Shown here: positions 55,659 through 64,000 of the stretch, in pieces
How the letters are laid out: the number at the start of each line of letters is the position of its first letter
Position numbering within the stretch: the stretch's first letter is position 1
Source of the DNA: Georgenia sp. SYP-B2076
GTDB taxonomy: Bacteria > Actinomycetota > Actinomycetes > Actinomycetales > Actinomycetaceae
DNA: 64,000 bases
Assembly: GCF_003991205.1 (NCBI RefSeq)
Contig: NZ_RXOZ01000011.1
Location: 526,745 to 590,744 of the forward strand
Reading direction: 5' to 3'
The notes under the pieces: model-generated
The model's input: the letters and a program-made list of their open reading frames with translations, nothing else
Databases searched by the model: none
What the model was told of the DNA's origin: nothing
Program-made: the position numbers and the translations under genes

Positions 55659-56516
55659 ATGATTCTCGTCCGAGATCTGACCGCGGTGCCCTGGTGGGTG
55701 CTCCTGCTGGCCGTCTTCACGCTCCCCGCGCTGGAGGCATCCATCCTGCTCGGCCTGCTCGTCCCCGGTGAGATCGCGGTCCTGCTTGGCGGCGTGCTCG
55801 CCCATCAGGGCAAGGTGCCCCTGGGCGCCGTGATGGTGGCCGCCGTCGCCGGCGCGGTCATCGGGGACAACATCGGCTATGCGGTGGGCGTTCGCATGGG
55901 GTCCGCGCTGTATGCTCGCGCACCCGACCCCGTGACGCGACGTCTGGACGCCGCCCGAGCCTTCGTGCGCAGGTTCGGCGCAGCGGCAGTGCTACTCGGC
56001 CGCTGGACCGCCTTCCTGCGCGCCCTGGTCCCCTCCGTCGCCGGCGCCAGCGGCGTGCCCTACCGACGGTTTGCCGCCTTCAACGTCCTGGGCGGGGCGC
56101 TGTGGGGCGTCGGGGTCGCCCTCATCGGGTATCTGGCCGACGCCGCCTACCACCAAGCCGAGCGGACCATCGGCCTGGCCTGGATGGTGGCGACACTGGT
56201 CCTCCTGACCGCCGCCCTAGTCGCGACGCACCGAGGCCGCCGCATGCCCGACCGGCGGCGACCACCGACCCCATCGCCCTCATCGCCCTACGGGTCACGG
56301 GCGCAGGCGCTCTACCGGCCGCGGCAAGGCCTGCCGTCGCCATCTCCTCACTCTCACGGTGGTCTCATGCGCATCTGTCACGGTGGCGACATGGCGGTTG
56401 ACAGGAACCGGCCACCGCCCTGTCACAGGGGGCGGCCACTGCGTCCGCTCACCTTCCGAAGTCCGCGGGACGACCGGAAGCCGCTAGCTTCGCCGAATCT
56501 TTGGAGATCCCGATGA
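55659..56516 (+). CDS. DedA-family membrane protein
   Basis: A 285-residue protein whose first 190 residues are a DedA (SNARE-associated/VTT) domain with GLLVPGEIAVLLGG, GDNIGYAVG and the conserved FGRWTAFLRALVPSVAG-type block (here LLGRWTAFLRALVPSVAG). DedA proteins act in lipid transport or flipping and in maintaining the proton motive force. The last 90 residues (after about RRMPDRRRP) are low-complexity and overlap heptamer site 5, so the natural stop may have been lost. The stop overlaps the next gene (ATGA). A truncated second copy is at 59301. Confidence 0.88.
   Translation: MILVRDLTAVPWWVLLLAVFTLPALEASILLGLLVPGEIAVLLGGVLAHQGKVPLGAVMVAAVAGAVIGDNIGYAVGVRMGSALYARAPDPVTRRLDAARAFVRRFGAAAVLLGRWTAFLRALVPSVAGASGVPYRRFAAFNVLGGALWGVGVALIGYLADAAYHQAERTIGLAWMVATLVLLTAALVATHRGRRMPDRRRPPTPSPSSPYGSRAQALYRPRQGLPSPSPHSHGGLMRICHGGDMAVDRNRPPPCHRGRPLRPLTFRSPRDDRKPLASPNLWRSR
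56353..56370 (+). promoter_or_regulatory. Heptamer direct repeat (site 5), CTCACGG-N4-CTCATGC
   Basis: The two heptamers start 11 bp apart, 142 bp before the ATG at 56513, inside the doubtful C-terminal extension of the DedA gene. A TTGACA lies 28 bp further on. Confidence 0.5.
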
Positions 56517-57193
56517 GCCGCGACGACTTGATGACGACGACCTCCTCCGCCGCGCCACTCCACGGCGCTGGATCGGGCCGGCAATCCGCCCGGAATGAGG
56601 ACGGTTTGCAGGCGCAAAGCCGACGCACGGCCCGGGCAGGGCACGACCCGACGCCCCATCAGAGGTGGCCGCTCAAGGTGGTAGCCGTTCTCGCCGCCGC
56701 CATCTTCGGAGTGGGCCTGCTCTGGTTCCACAACGGTGCAGAGTCCCTCGTGGGTGTGCACCAGGTGGCCAGCGTCGGCTTGCAGCAGCGCACGCACGGC
56801 CTCGAGGCCCTGGACATGTACCTCGTGCCCGCGGCCGGCACCACTGCCGGTGGCGCGGCGACGTCATGGGGGCTCGCCGGTGCGCTCATCGTCACCAACG
56901 GAACCCACGACCAGCTGCTGAGTGTGAGCATCGATGGCCGGCCCGCGGTGATCACCACCCCGCCCGGCGCTCCGGGCGCCATCACCGTCACGGCGGCCCG
57001 TCTGACGGACCTCGGCTTCACCGCCCGGGACCCACAGGTCACCGTCGACGATCCTGCCATCCAGGCAGGTTCCGTCGTCCCCGTCACCCTGACCTTCGCT
57101 CACCGAGGCGACGTCCACGTCTCCACCCCGGTGATCACATCGCCTTCAGGACCCGATCCCGTGGTGCGCACACTCGACACCGGCGGGCGATGA
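56513..57193 (+). CDS. Membrane-anchored extracytoplasmic protein, possibly PCuAC-like
   Basis: A 226-residue protein with a charged N-terminus of 50 residues, one membrane segment (about 53-72, VVAVLAAAIFGVGLLWF) and an extracytoplasmic beta-rich domain. The domain pattern (YLVPAAG, ALIVTNGTHDQLLSV, VPVTLTFAHRGDV) recalls actinobacterial copper-chaperone PCuAC/LpqE-type domains, but I see no Met/His copper ligands, so this is a weak guess. GGAG precedes the ATG at 56513, which overlaps the DedA stop. Confidence 0.65.
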   Translation: MSRDDLMTTTSSAAPLHGAGSGRQSARNEDGLQAQSRRTARAGHDPTPHQRWPLKVVAVLAAAIFGVGLLWFHNGAESLVGVHQVASVGLQQRTHGLEALDMYLVPAAGTTAGGAATSWGLAGALIVTNGTHDQLLSVSIDGRPAVITTPPGAPGAITVTAARLTDLGFTARDPQVTVDDPAIQAGSVVPVTLTFAHRGDVHVSTPVITSPSGPDPVVRTLDTGGR

Positions 57194-57255
57194 CGTCTCT
57201 GCCTGCCGGCGGCTCCAAGCGGCGACACCGCTGAAACAGCATCACGACCCCCACC

Positions 57256-57852
57256 TTGCCCGCCGAGACCAACCACGGCGCCGGCCCACACCTGCCGACG
57301 CCGGTGACTCCCCAGAGGCGCACCATGCTCAGGAACCTGGAACTCACACTTACGGACGTTCCCGCCCCGACACCCCACCCGTCCGATGTGTGGCAGCACG
57401 CAGGCGAAACCGCGCCGCAGGACGTGCGCATGCCGATCGACTACGACGTCCCGCCCGGCGCGACGCCCGACTCCTTCACCCTCGGGGACACCACGTCCTG
57501 GCGCGACTTCCCCGAGCCGCGCGAGGACCCCGCCACCTGCCGGGGCGAGCAAGGCAACTGCAACAAGTCCGCCGGCGACTCCGCCGACCCACCCTCGCTC
57601 GGTCTGCTCCCGCCGGCGTGGTCAGTCGTGGGCGGCGTCGAGCTCGTGGCCGCGGCCTGGTGCCTCGCCCCTCGGTGCTCCTGGTCGATCAACGGCGAGC
57701 CCGACGTCGTCGACGCCGCCGCGGCGAAGCACACCCGAGACGCCGGGCACGCCTCGATGGTCCATTCCTGGCCTCTCGTCGACACCGGTCTCTCGTCGAC
57801 CGAGACCTTCCACAGCCGAGTTCCCGATTGGAAGTCCAATGCCTACCAATGA
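57256..57852 (+). CDS. Hypothetical protein, doubtful
   Basis: A frame of 198 codons (start at TTG 57256 or ATG 57325) with strongly GC-rich third positions, which supports coding. The sequence IDYDVPPGATPDSFTLGD and four to six Cys residues give no family I know. It has no convincing ribosome-binding site. Its end overlaps the esterase start by 14 bp. It may be a degenerate gene. Confidence 0.35.
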   Translation: MPAETNHGAGPHLPTPVTPQRRTMLRNLELTLTDVPAPTPHPSDVWQHAGETAPQDVRMPIDYDVPPGATPDSFTLGDTTSWRDFPEPREDPATCRGEQGNCNKSAGDSADPPSLGLLPPAWSVVGGVELVAAAWCLAPRCSWSINGEPDVVDAAAAKHTRDAGHASMVHSWPLVDTGLSSTETFHSRVPDWKSNAYQ

Positions 57853-59014
57853 CCCGGGTGCCCGGACCGCCGAGCTGCTCACTGGAGCCGTACGGAGCTC
57901 TGCCGCCCCCCAGGACCTGCTGGTGCACCTGTCCCACCAGCAGGGCCCGCTCACCTCGCCTCTCGTCGGCACGGTTCTCGCCGTCATTGCCGCGGTGCTG
58001 ACGTTGCTGCTCCTGCGCCGCGTGCGCCGCGCGGGCGGGGTGGCCCGCATGGGCCGAGGCCGCATCACCGCCCGGACGACCTCCGTCGTCGGCATGGTCG
58101 CGCTGGCCACCGCCGCCTACGTCAACGCCTACGCCGGCTACCTCCCCACACCCGGCTCGCTGGCCCAGGCCGCGGGGCTCTCCACCGTCGCCGCCGCGGG
58201 GGTAAGCGGGCCGGCACGGACCGTGGACGCGGGCCAGGTGTCCGCCATCCGCATCACCGCCCCCCGCCTCGGCATCACCGACGGCACCACGTACGTCTAC
58301 ACCCCGCCCGGCTACACGCACTCGCCGGCCCGCCGCTACCCTGTCATCTACCTCATCCCCGGCTCGCCCGGCACGCCGGCCGACTGGTTCCGCGCCGGCC
58401 GGGCAGACCTGGTGGTCGACTCTCTGGTGCGCGCCCACGCCATGCCGCCCGCGATCGTGGTGGCGATGAACACCGCCGCCGGGCTCACCGGGGACACCGA
58501 GAGCCTTAACGTCGTCGGCGGCCCCCAGGTCGAGACCTATTACACCCGCGTGGTCGTCCCGTACGTCGACGCGCACTACCGCACCGTCCCCGACCGGGCC
58601 CACCGCGTCATCGGCGGGATGTCTTCGGGCGGCTTCGCCGCGCTCAACGTCGGGCTGCACCACCTCGACCTGTACGCGACCATCCTCGCCTTCGAGCCCT
58701 ACGGCGACCCCGGGCCCGGCAACCTGCGCCGCCTCCTCGGCGGCGACGTCGCTCAGTACCTGGCCAACTCGCCCCGTCACTACATCCCCACCATGGCCTT
58801 CCCCGAGCCGGTCAGCGTCTTCCTCGACGTCGGCGGGGCCACCGGCCACGACGTGACCAACGTTCGCGCCCTGGCGGCCCAGCTCGCCGCCCGCGGGCAG
58901 CAGGTCGAACTGCGCATCGAACCCGGCCAGCACCACACCTGGATCGAGGCCGCCACCGGCCTGCCGTACGGACTCGCCTTCGCCTTCCCCCACCTCCCCG
59001 ACACCCCGGCATGA
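57839..59014 (+). CDS. Membrane-anchored esterase of the esterase D/antigen 85 type
   Basis: A 391-residue alpha/beta hydrolase. Residues 40-105 contain two membrane segments; the catalytic domain follows from about 130. The nucleophile elbow is GGMSSGG near residue 260, the His lies in PGQHHTWIE, and YVYTPPGYTHSPARRYPVIY opens the domain. Families with this fold include feruloyl esterases, S-formylglutathione hydrolases and mycolyltransferases; the substrate is unknown. The ATG at 57839 is within the previous frame's end. A partial copy of the 5' end lies at 46575. Confidence 0.88.
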   Translation: MPTNDPGARTAELLTGAVRSSAAPQDLLVHLSHQQGPLTSPLVGTVLAVIAAVLTLLLLRRVRRAGGVARMGRGRITARTTSVVGMVALATAAYVNAYAGYLPTPGSLAQAAGLSTVAAAGVSGPARTVDAGQVSAIRITAPRLGITDGTTYVYTPPGYTHSPARRYPVIYLIPGSPGTPADWFRAGRADLVVDSLVRAHAMPPAIVVAMNTAAGLTGDTESLNVVGGPQVETYYTRVVVPYVDAHYRTVPDRAHRVIGGMSSGGFAALNVGLHHLDLYATILAFEPYGDPGPGNLRRLLGGDVAQYLANSPRHYIPTMAFPEPVSVFLDVGGATGHDVTNVRALAAQLAARGQQVELRIEPGQHHTWIEAATGLPYGLAFAFPHLPDTPA

Positions 59015-59300
59015 GTGCGGTCAAGACCCAGCCCCGCCCGGGCGGTCGGGCGCCTGGGCGCGGTACCGCTCATGAGCCGAAGCACTAGCCGGGCGTGGTG
59101 GTCTCGTCGGCGGGGGTGTTATCGGATGGCGTCCTGGACGACCACTCGGTCGAGGACCTGGCGAAACGCGCCTCGCACCTGCGTCGCGGTAGCCACCAAA
59201 TCGTTCGGGCGGCCCAAGCCGTTCGCCCCGACGCCCGGCTGGGGTCGAAGATGGTTGCTCGCGCCCCGGAGCGCGCACGGGCGGCACATGGTCGCCGCCG
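59015..59300. other. Intergenic region without a recognised gene
   Basis: About 290 bp. The plus frame has HSVEDLAKRASHLRRGS, which looks protein-like, but there is no clear start or family. It joins the DedA remnant downstream. Confidence 0.35.
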
Positions 59301-59592
59301 ACTCTGTCGGCGCGCTGGCGGTGCTGATTGGCCGCTTGGCAGCGCTGATGCGCACCCTGGTCCCCTGTGTGGCCGGCGCCAGTGGCCTCCCTACCGGCGC
59401 TTCGTCGTCTACATCGCCTTCGGAGCGGCCCTGTGGGGCGCCGGAGTTGCGGGTGTCGGGTATCTCGCGCGCGCCGCTCTGCACCGGGCCGAGCGGAGCC
59501 TAGGGCTGGCGGCGATGATCGTCGCGCTCCTGGTCCTGCTCGCGGCCTTGGTGGAGGCGCACCGTCTGGGCCGACGCCTGACGCCATCCGCC
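59301..59592 (+). pseudogene. DedA-family remnant
   Basis: The 3' third of a DedA gene: GRLAALMRTLVPCVAGASGL in one frame, then YRRFVVYIAFGAALWGAGVA and the last helix in another. It parallels LGRWTAFLRALVPSVAGASG and YRRFAAFNVLGGALWGVGVA of the gene at 55659. The 5' part and the frame continuity are lost. Confidence 0.75.
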
Positions 59593-59643
59593 CCGAGAAC
59601 GCACCACCATCCGGACCGCATAAGGCCGCGGACATCCCTCGCC

Positions 59644-59661
59644 CTCACGGACCTCTCATCC
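59644..59661 (+). promoter_or_regulatory. Heptamer direct repeat (site 6), CTCACGG-N4-CTCATCC
   Basis: The two heptamers start 11 bp apart and end 54 bp before the ATG of the second GH15 copy, the same distance as at sites 1 and 2. Confidence 0.5.
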
Positions 59662-59715
59662 GCCGCGTCGCACGCTGGTTCCGTCAGAGAAGCTCGCCGC
59701 CTGGAGCGAAGGACC

Positions 59716-61281
59716 ATGTCGAGGATTGAGGACTACGTCCTCCTGGGCGACCTGCACACGGCAGCCCTGGTCAGCCGGGAGGGCTCGATCGACTGGATGT
59801 GCGTGCCCCGGTTCGAATCCGGAGCCTGCTTCGCGGCGCTGCTCGACACCGCTAAGGCGGGCCGGTGGCTGCTTACCCCCGCAGATGGCGGGCCTTGCAG
59901 CCGACGGCGCTACCGCGGCGACACCCTGGTCATGGAAACCGAGTGAGACACCCCGGCGGGAAGCGTCCGGGTCGTCGACTTCATGCCACCCCGGGGGGCC
60001 ACGCCCCACGTCGTGCGCCTCGTGCAGGGCCTTCGCGGCACCGTCCAGATGTTCGGAGAACTGCGTCTGCGCTTCGATTACGGCCACGTCGTCCCGTGGG
60101 CGCGCAAGGTGGGCGGCGCGATCGAGGCGGTGGCGGGTCCGGACGCGGCATGGCTGCGCACCCCGGCGCCGCTGCGACAGCACGGTGACCGAACCGTCTG
60201 CGAGTTCGTCGTTCACTCGGGCCAGACCGTCCCGTTCGTCCTGACCTGGGCACCGAGCCACCTGCCCACGCCCGACCCCCTCGACCCCGAGCAGGCACTG
60301 CGCGACACCGTCGACTTCTGGGCCGGCTACGTCGAGGAGGCGACGTCCTGGCGCGAGTGGCTACTCCGCGCCGTGGCCGGCGATCCCGGCACCTTGCAGA
60401 TCATGTACGGCCTCGACGGGACACGCCGCCTGCCGGAGGTGCCCCTGCCGTGGTTGGCCAGCTATGAGAGCTCCACCCCCGTCCGCACCGGCAACGCCGC
60501 AGCCGGCCAGCTCCAGCTGGACGTGTGGGGTGAGGTTCTTGACGGGCTTCACCTGGCCCGTCAGGCCAACATGAGAGCCAATGACGACGCCTGGGACCTG
60601 CAGGTGGCGCTGATGGACCACCTGGAAAGTCACTGGCGGGACCCCGACAACGGCCTGTGGGAGCTGCGCGGGCCGCGGCGCCACTTGACCCACTCCAAGG
60701 TCATGACCTGGGTCGCCGCCGACCGCATGGCCCGCGCCGCGCGCGACAGCAGGCTCCCCGGCCCCATGCGACGCTGGCAACAGCTTCGCGACGACATCCA
60801 CTCCAACGTCCTGCGCCACGGCTACAACGACGAACGGGGCACGTTCGTCCAGTCGTACGGCGGCAGCGAGCTGGACGCCCGCCTCCTTCTGATCCCCCGC
60901 GTGGGCTTCCTGCCCGGCACGGACTGTCGCGTGCTCGGCACCATCGACGCGATCCAGCGTGAGCTGACCCAGGACGGGTTCGTGCTGCGATACCGCACCG
61001 ATGCCATTGACGACGGGCTGCCCGCGGGCGAAGGAGTCTTCCTCGCGTGCTCCTTCTGGCTGGTCGACGCCCAGCACTATGCCAGGCGGGAACACGACGC
61101 GATCGCGCTGCTCGAGCGGCTGCTCTCCCTGCGCAACGACGTCGGGCTGCTCAGCGAGGAATGGGACCCGGGACGGGTCGCCAGCTCGGGAACGCTCCGC
61201 AGGCCCGGAGCCACTTCCCCCTCGTGGTTAGTGAACTCCAGCTCGCCCAGCACCGCTCCCGCCACAGCGACCAACCAATGA
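59716..61281 (+). pseudogene. Second GH15 glycoside hydrolase copy, inactivated
   Basis: A paralogue of the gene at 43933, with the same start (IEDYVLLGDLHTAALVSREG). Three lesions are visible. There is an in-frame TGA at 59944 where the other copy has TGG. An in-frame deletion of about 72 residues near 60324 removes the SRNWDYRYCWLRDATF catalytic region. A frameshift near 61175 follows, after which GRQLGN is lost and the end reads GRVASSGTLRRPG. GAAGGA precedes the ATG. The gene cannot make an active enzyme. Confidence 0.9.
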
Positions 61282-61377
61282 GCGCCGCCCACCTCTCCCG
61301 CGAGCTCCAGCCGGTGAACGACCCTGGCGACGGGTACCCGGCCGGGTACCGGCGCCAGCATCAGGCCCGGCCCGTCT

Positions 61378-61395
61378 CTCATGGGTCTCTCATGC
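61378..61395 (+). promoter_or_regulatory. Heptamer direct repeat (site 7), CTCATGG-N4-CTCATGC
   Basis: The two heptamers start 11 bp apart, 21 bp before the ATG of the KimA-like gene. The extended second copy CTCATGCGTC is shared with site 3. Confidence 0.55.
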
Positions 61396-61416
61396 GTCGT
61401 CTGCGAAGTTGATCCC

Positions 61417-63405
61417 ATGACCATTGAGGCCAAACGGCTGCTGGTAGGTCAGCCGCTGCGGACCGGAAGCCTCGGTCAGCAGCTGCTCACCAAGAGGTTG
61501 GCGCTGCCCGTCTTCTGCAGCGACCCGATCTCCTCGGTGGCGTACGCGACCCAGGAGATCCTGCTCGTGCTGGCACTTGGCGGACCGATGCTGCTGCACC
61601 TGACCCGGGGTGTGGGCCTGGCGATCCTGATGCTCCTGGGCATCGTCGTCGCTTCGTACCGGCAGATCTGCTTTACCTACCCCAGCGGGGGCGGGGCGTA
61701 CGTCGTCAGCCGCGACACCCTCGGGGAGCGGGCCAGCCTGGTCGCCGCCGCCGCGCTCCTGGTCGACTACGTGCTGACCGTGGCGGTGTCGGTAGTGGCC
61801 GGCGTGGACGCGATCACCTCGTACGCCGCAGCACTCAACCGCCACGCGGTCGCCCTCTCCCTCGGGTTCGTGCTGCTGTTGATGCTCGTGAACCTTCGCG
61901 GGCTGAAGGAGTCCGGTCGCGGCTTCGCCGCTCCCACCTACGCGTTCATCGCCGGCATCTTCCTGATGTTCGCTGTCGCGGCCTGGCGGGTGATGACCGG
62001 GCAGCACCTGCACGCTGTCAGCGCAAACTTCCACCTACAGCCGGCGCATCACCTCGCAAGACTGCTCCTGGTGGTGCTCGTGCTGCGCGCGTTCGCCTCC
62101 GGGTGCACCGCCCTGACCGGCGTCGAGGCGGTCAGCAACGGCATCCCGGCCTTCCGGCCGCCAAAGTCGCGCAACGCGGCCACCACCCTCGCCGTGATGG
62201 GCGTCCTCTCGGCCACCATGTTCGGCGGCATCACCCTGCTGGCCCTGCTCACCCATGTGCAGATGGCCGACGAACCGGGACGACTCCTGGGCGCACCCGC
62301 CGGCTACGTGGAGCCGACCGCTCTCGCCCAGATCGCCGAGGCCGTGTTCGGCCCTGGGCCGATCTTCGCATTCATCCAAGCGGCCACGGCCGGCATCCTC
62401 GTGCTCGCCGCCAACACCGCCTTCAACGGGTTCCCCGTCCTGACCTCTCTCCTCGCCCGCGACGGCTACCTGCCGCGCCAGCTGCACCATCGCGGGGACC
62501 GGCTGGTCTTCAGCAACGGGATCATCGTGCTGGCGCTGGCCGCCGGCCTCCTGGTCGTCGTCTTCGACGCCAACGTCTCCCGGCTGATCCAGCTCTACAT
62601 CCTCGGCGTCTTCGTGTCCTTCACCCTGGCCCAGGCCGGGATGGTCCGACGCTGGCAACGGGACCTGGCGCGCGCCACCGACCGGCAACGGCAGCGCATC
62701 CGGCGGGGCCAGGTGATCAACGCCCTCGGCGCCGTCACCACGGCCCTCGTCCTGGTCATTGTCGTGGTGACCAAATTCAGCCACGGCGCCTGGATCGTGT
62801 GCGTCGCCATGCCTGCACTGTTCCTGCTCATGCGCCACATCGGCCGGTACTACGAGAAGGTGCGCCAGGAGACCGCGCTGCACGACGAGCCCACGCGCCC
62901 GGCGAGCAACCACGCCCTCGTGCTGGTGTCCGGGCTGAACCAGCCGACTGCGCAGGCGGTGGCCTACGCCAGGGCCATCTACCCCGCCAGCCTCGAGGCG
63001 GTCACCGTCCAGATCGAGCAGGACGAGACCGAGGAGCTCAAACGCGCCTGGGCGGACCACCACGTCGACGTCCCGCTGGTCGTCCTGTACTCCCCCTACC
63101 GCGAGATCACCCGACCGGTCGTCGATTACGTCAGGACCTACCCCCGCAGCAGCCCCCGCGACGTGATCACCGTGGTGATCCCGCAGCGCGTCGCCGGCCG
63201 GTGGTGGGAACAGCCCCTGCACAACCACAGCGCGCTGCGGATCAAGAGCCGCTTGCTGTTCCAACCCGCCGTCGTGGTCACCTCGGTGCCCTATCAGCTG
63301 CGCTCGGCTATCGCCCGCGTTCACCGCCCCGACACCGGGGACCGCGACACGCTGATCCTGCATGCGGCCCGCCACACGAGCCCGCAGCCGCCGTCCCGAT
63401 TGTAA
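61417..63405 (+). CDS. KimA-like APC-superfamily potassium transporter
   Basis: A 662-residue transporter. About twelve membrane segments occupy residues 25-475; SDPISSVAYATQEILL near residue 33 and GGGAYVVSRDTLG near residue 92 are typical of the KimA/YdaO-type APC permeases. The cytosolic C-terminal domain of about 180 residues (NHALVLVSGLNQPTAQAVAY) looks like the USP-like part that binds cyclic di-AMP in KimA. High-affinity potassium uptake is the inferred role; general amino-acid permeases are the main alternative. It carries heptamer site 7. Confidence 0.85.
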   Translation: MTIEAKRLLVGQPLRTGSLGQQLLTKRLALPVFCSDPISSVAYATQEILLVLALGGPMLLHLTRGVGLAILMLLGIVVASYRQICFTYPSGGGAYVVSRDTLGERASLVAAAALLVDYVLTVAVSVVAGVDAITSYAAALNRHAVALSLGFVLLLMLVNLRGLKESGRGFAAPTYAFIAGIFLMFAVAAWRVMTGQHLHAVSANFHLQPAHHLARLLLVVLVLRAFASGCTALTGVEAVSNGIPAFRPPKSRNAATTLAVMGVLSATMFGGITLLALLTHVQMADEPGRLLGAPAGYVEPTALAQIAEAVFGPGPIFAFIQAATAGILVLAANTAFNGFPVLTSLLARDGYLPRQLHHRGDRLVFSNGIIVLALAAGLLVVVFDANVSRLIQLYILGVFVSFTLAQAGMVRRWQRDLARATDRQRQRIRRGQVINALGAVTTALVLVIVVVTKFSHGAWIVCVAMPALFLLMRHIGRYYEKVRQETALHDEPTRPASNHALVLVSGLNQPTAQAVAYARAIYPASLEAVTVQIEQDETEELKRAWADHHVDVPLVVLYSPYREITRPVVDYVRTYPRSSPRDVITVVIPQRVAGRWWEQPLHNHSALRIKSRLLFQPAVVVTSVPYQLRSAIARVHRPDTGDRDTLILHAARHTSPQPPSRL

Positions 63406-63587
63406 CCGGGGGCGCCGGGCGCCTGGCACAGCGATGGGCAACCTGACCGATCACCGGACGCAGCAGCGTCCGCACAAGGATCGTCATCCTCCGGAGATAG
63501 CGATGAACCAGCACTACCTGACGGTCAACCGCCCCGACGCCCAGGACGGTGCCGCCGGCGGGGCCACCCCGCCAACCCGCTCCAGCT

Positions 63588-64000
63588 ATGCCCGCTGCGG
63601 CCGAGTTGCTGCAGATGTACTGGCGCATCGGCCACACGATCCTGAACCGTCAGGAGGCTGAGGGATGGGATACCCGGGTCATCGGCCGGCTCGCGGTGGA
63701 CCTGAGGGCGGCCTTCTCGACCATGCGTGGCCTGTCCCGGAGCAACCTGAAGTACATGCGTCAGATGGCCGCCACGTGGCCGGAGGAGGCAGTTGGCCAA
63801 CAGGCTGTTGGCCAACTGCCCTGGGCCCATGTCACGGTCCTGCTCGACAAGCTCGAGGACCAGGGTGAGCGGGACTGGTACGCCGCCGCGGCCGTAGAGG
63901 ACGGCTGGTCGCGCAACGTCCTGCTCAACCAGATCATGAGGCGGCTTCACACCAGGGGCGGCGCCGCCCCGTCCAACTTCCCCGCCCACCTGCCCGCCGC
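63588..64000 (+). CDS. DUF1016 (YhcG-type) PDDEXK nuclease-domain protein, 5' part, runs off window
   Basis: The visible 137 codons match the DUF1016 N-terminal domain: ELLQMYWRIGHTILNRQE, then LRAAFSTMRGLSRSNLKYM, LPWAHVTVLLDKL and WSRNVLLNQI. The PDDEXK nuclease domain would lie beyond the window. The first ~50 residues of the family are missing in this frame; an ATG at 63503 begins a different frame (MNQHYLTVNRP), so the 5' end is probably frameshifted or replaced. DUF1016 proteins are found with restriction and toxin-antitoxin genes; role unknown. Confidence 0.75.
   Translation, partial: MPAAAELLQMYWRIGHTILNRQEAEGWDTRVIGRLAVDLRAAFSTMRGLSRSNLKYMRQMAATWPEEAVGQQAVGQLPWAHVTVLLDKLEDQGERDWYAAAAVEDGWSRNVLLNQIMRRLHTRGGAAPSNFPAHLPA
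63789..63819. repeat. Perfect 15-bp inverted repeat inside the DUF1016 gene
   Basis: GCAGTTGGCCAACAG and its exact complement are separated by a single G. Each arm holds the palindrome TTGGCCAA. In the protein this gives AVGQQAVGQ, so part of the symmetry comes from a coding VGQ repeat. Confidence 0.7.

Overview
The window is 64 kb of very high-GC DNA with actinobacterial gene order and many GTG starts. The family set (PimA/PatA/PgsA phosphatidylinositol mannoside genes, Rel, DUF349, SARP and Tad-type genes) points to an actinomycete. A Micrococcales genus near Cellulomonas or Actinotalea is my inference, not a demonstrated identity.

The first 28.8 kb is conserved core. It opens with the 3' end of a DEAD-box RNA helicase, then runs almost entirely on the minus strand: two coupled dynamin-like GTPases behind hisS, an MBL-fold hydrolase, (DUF349 on plus), rel, apt, secF-secD-yajC, ruvCAB, a YebC-family gene, pdxT-Nudix-pdxS, a PrsW protease, and a tightly overlapping thrS-HIT-pgsA-patA-pimA-LemA-like operon. 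The order closely follows the hisS-to-thrS region known from Mycobacterium tuberculosis. Regulatory details visible here include a LexA-like box between ruvC and ruvA, several -10 boxes so close to the start codon that the mRNAs are probably leaderless, and a strong hairpin with a T-box-like core ahead of thrS.

From about 28.9 to 34.2 kb lies an eroded accessory segment: an apparently intact Fic AMPylator with its own palindromic operator, then TadE-like pseudopilin genes, an internally deleted LysM/BTAD protein, a broken unknown gene and a broken SRAP (YedK-like) gene. It looks like the remnant of an integrated element.

From 34.4 to 41.7 kb are membrane and regulatory genes: a lipid kinase, CorA, PAP2 phosphatase, a membrane protein, a large SARP-type regulator and a DUF1269 protein. 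Heptamer repeats sit in the SARP/DUF1269 divergent region.

From 41.8 kb to the end is a stress-type envelope and transport cluster with many duplicated and damaged copies: two GH15 glycosidase copies, an FtsH-like protease plus a truncated copy of its 5' end, MprF-like, PrsW-like, DUF1003, a two-component system, DedA (plus a remnant), an esterase, a KimA-like potassium transporter and the start of a DUF1016 nuclease gene. Seven promoter regions in this cluster carry the same signal: a pair of CTCAYSG-like heptamers spaced exactly 11 bp. I read these as a local regulon of an OmpR-type or SARP-type winged-helix regulator. Several one-base frameshifts in this part may be either real decay or assembly errors.
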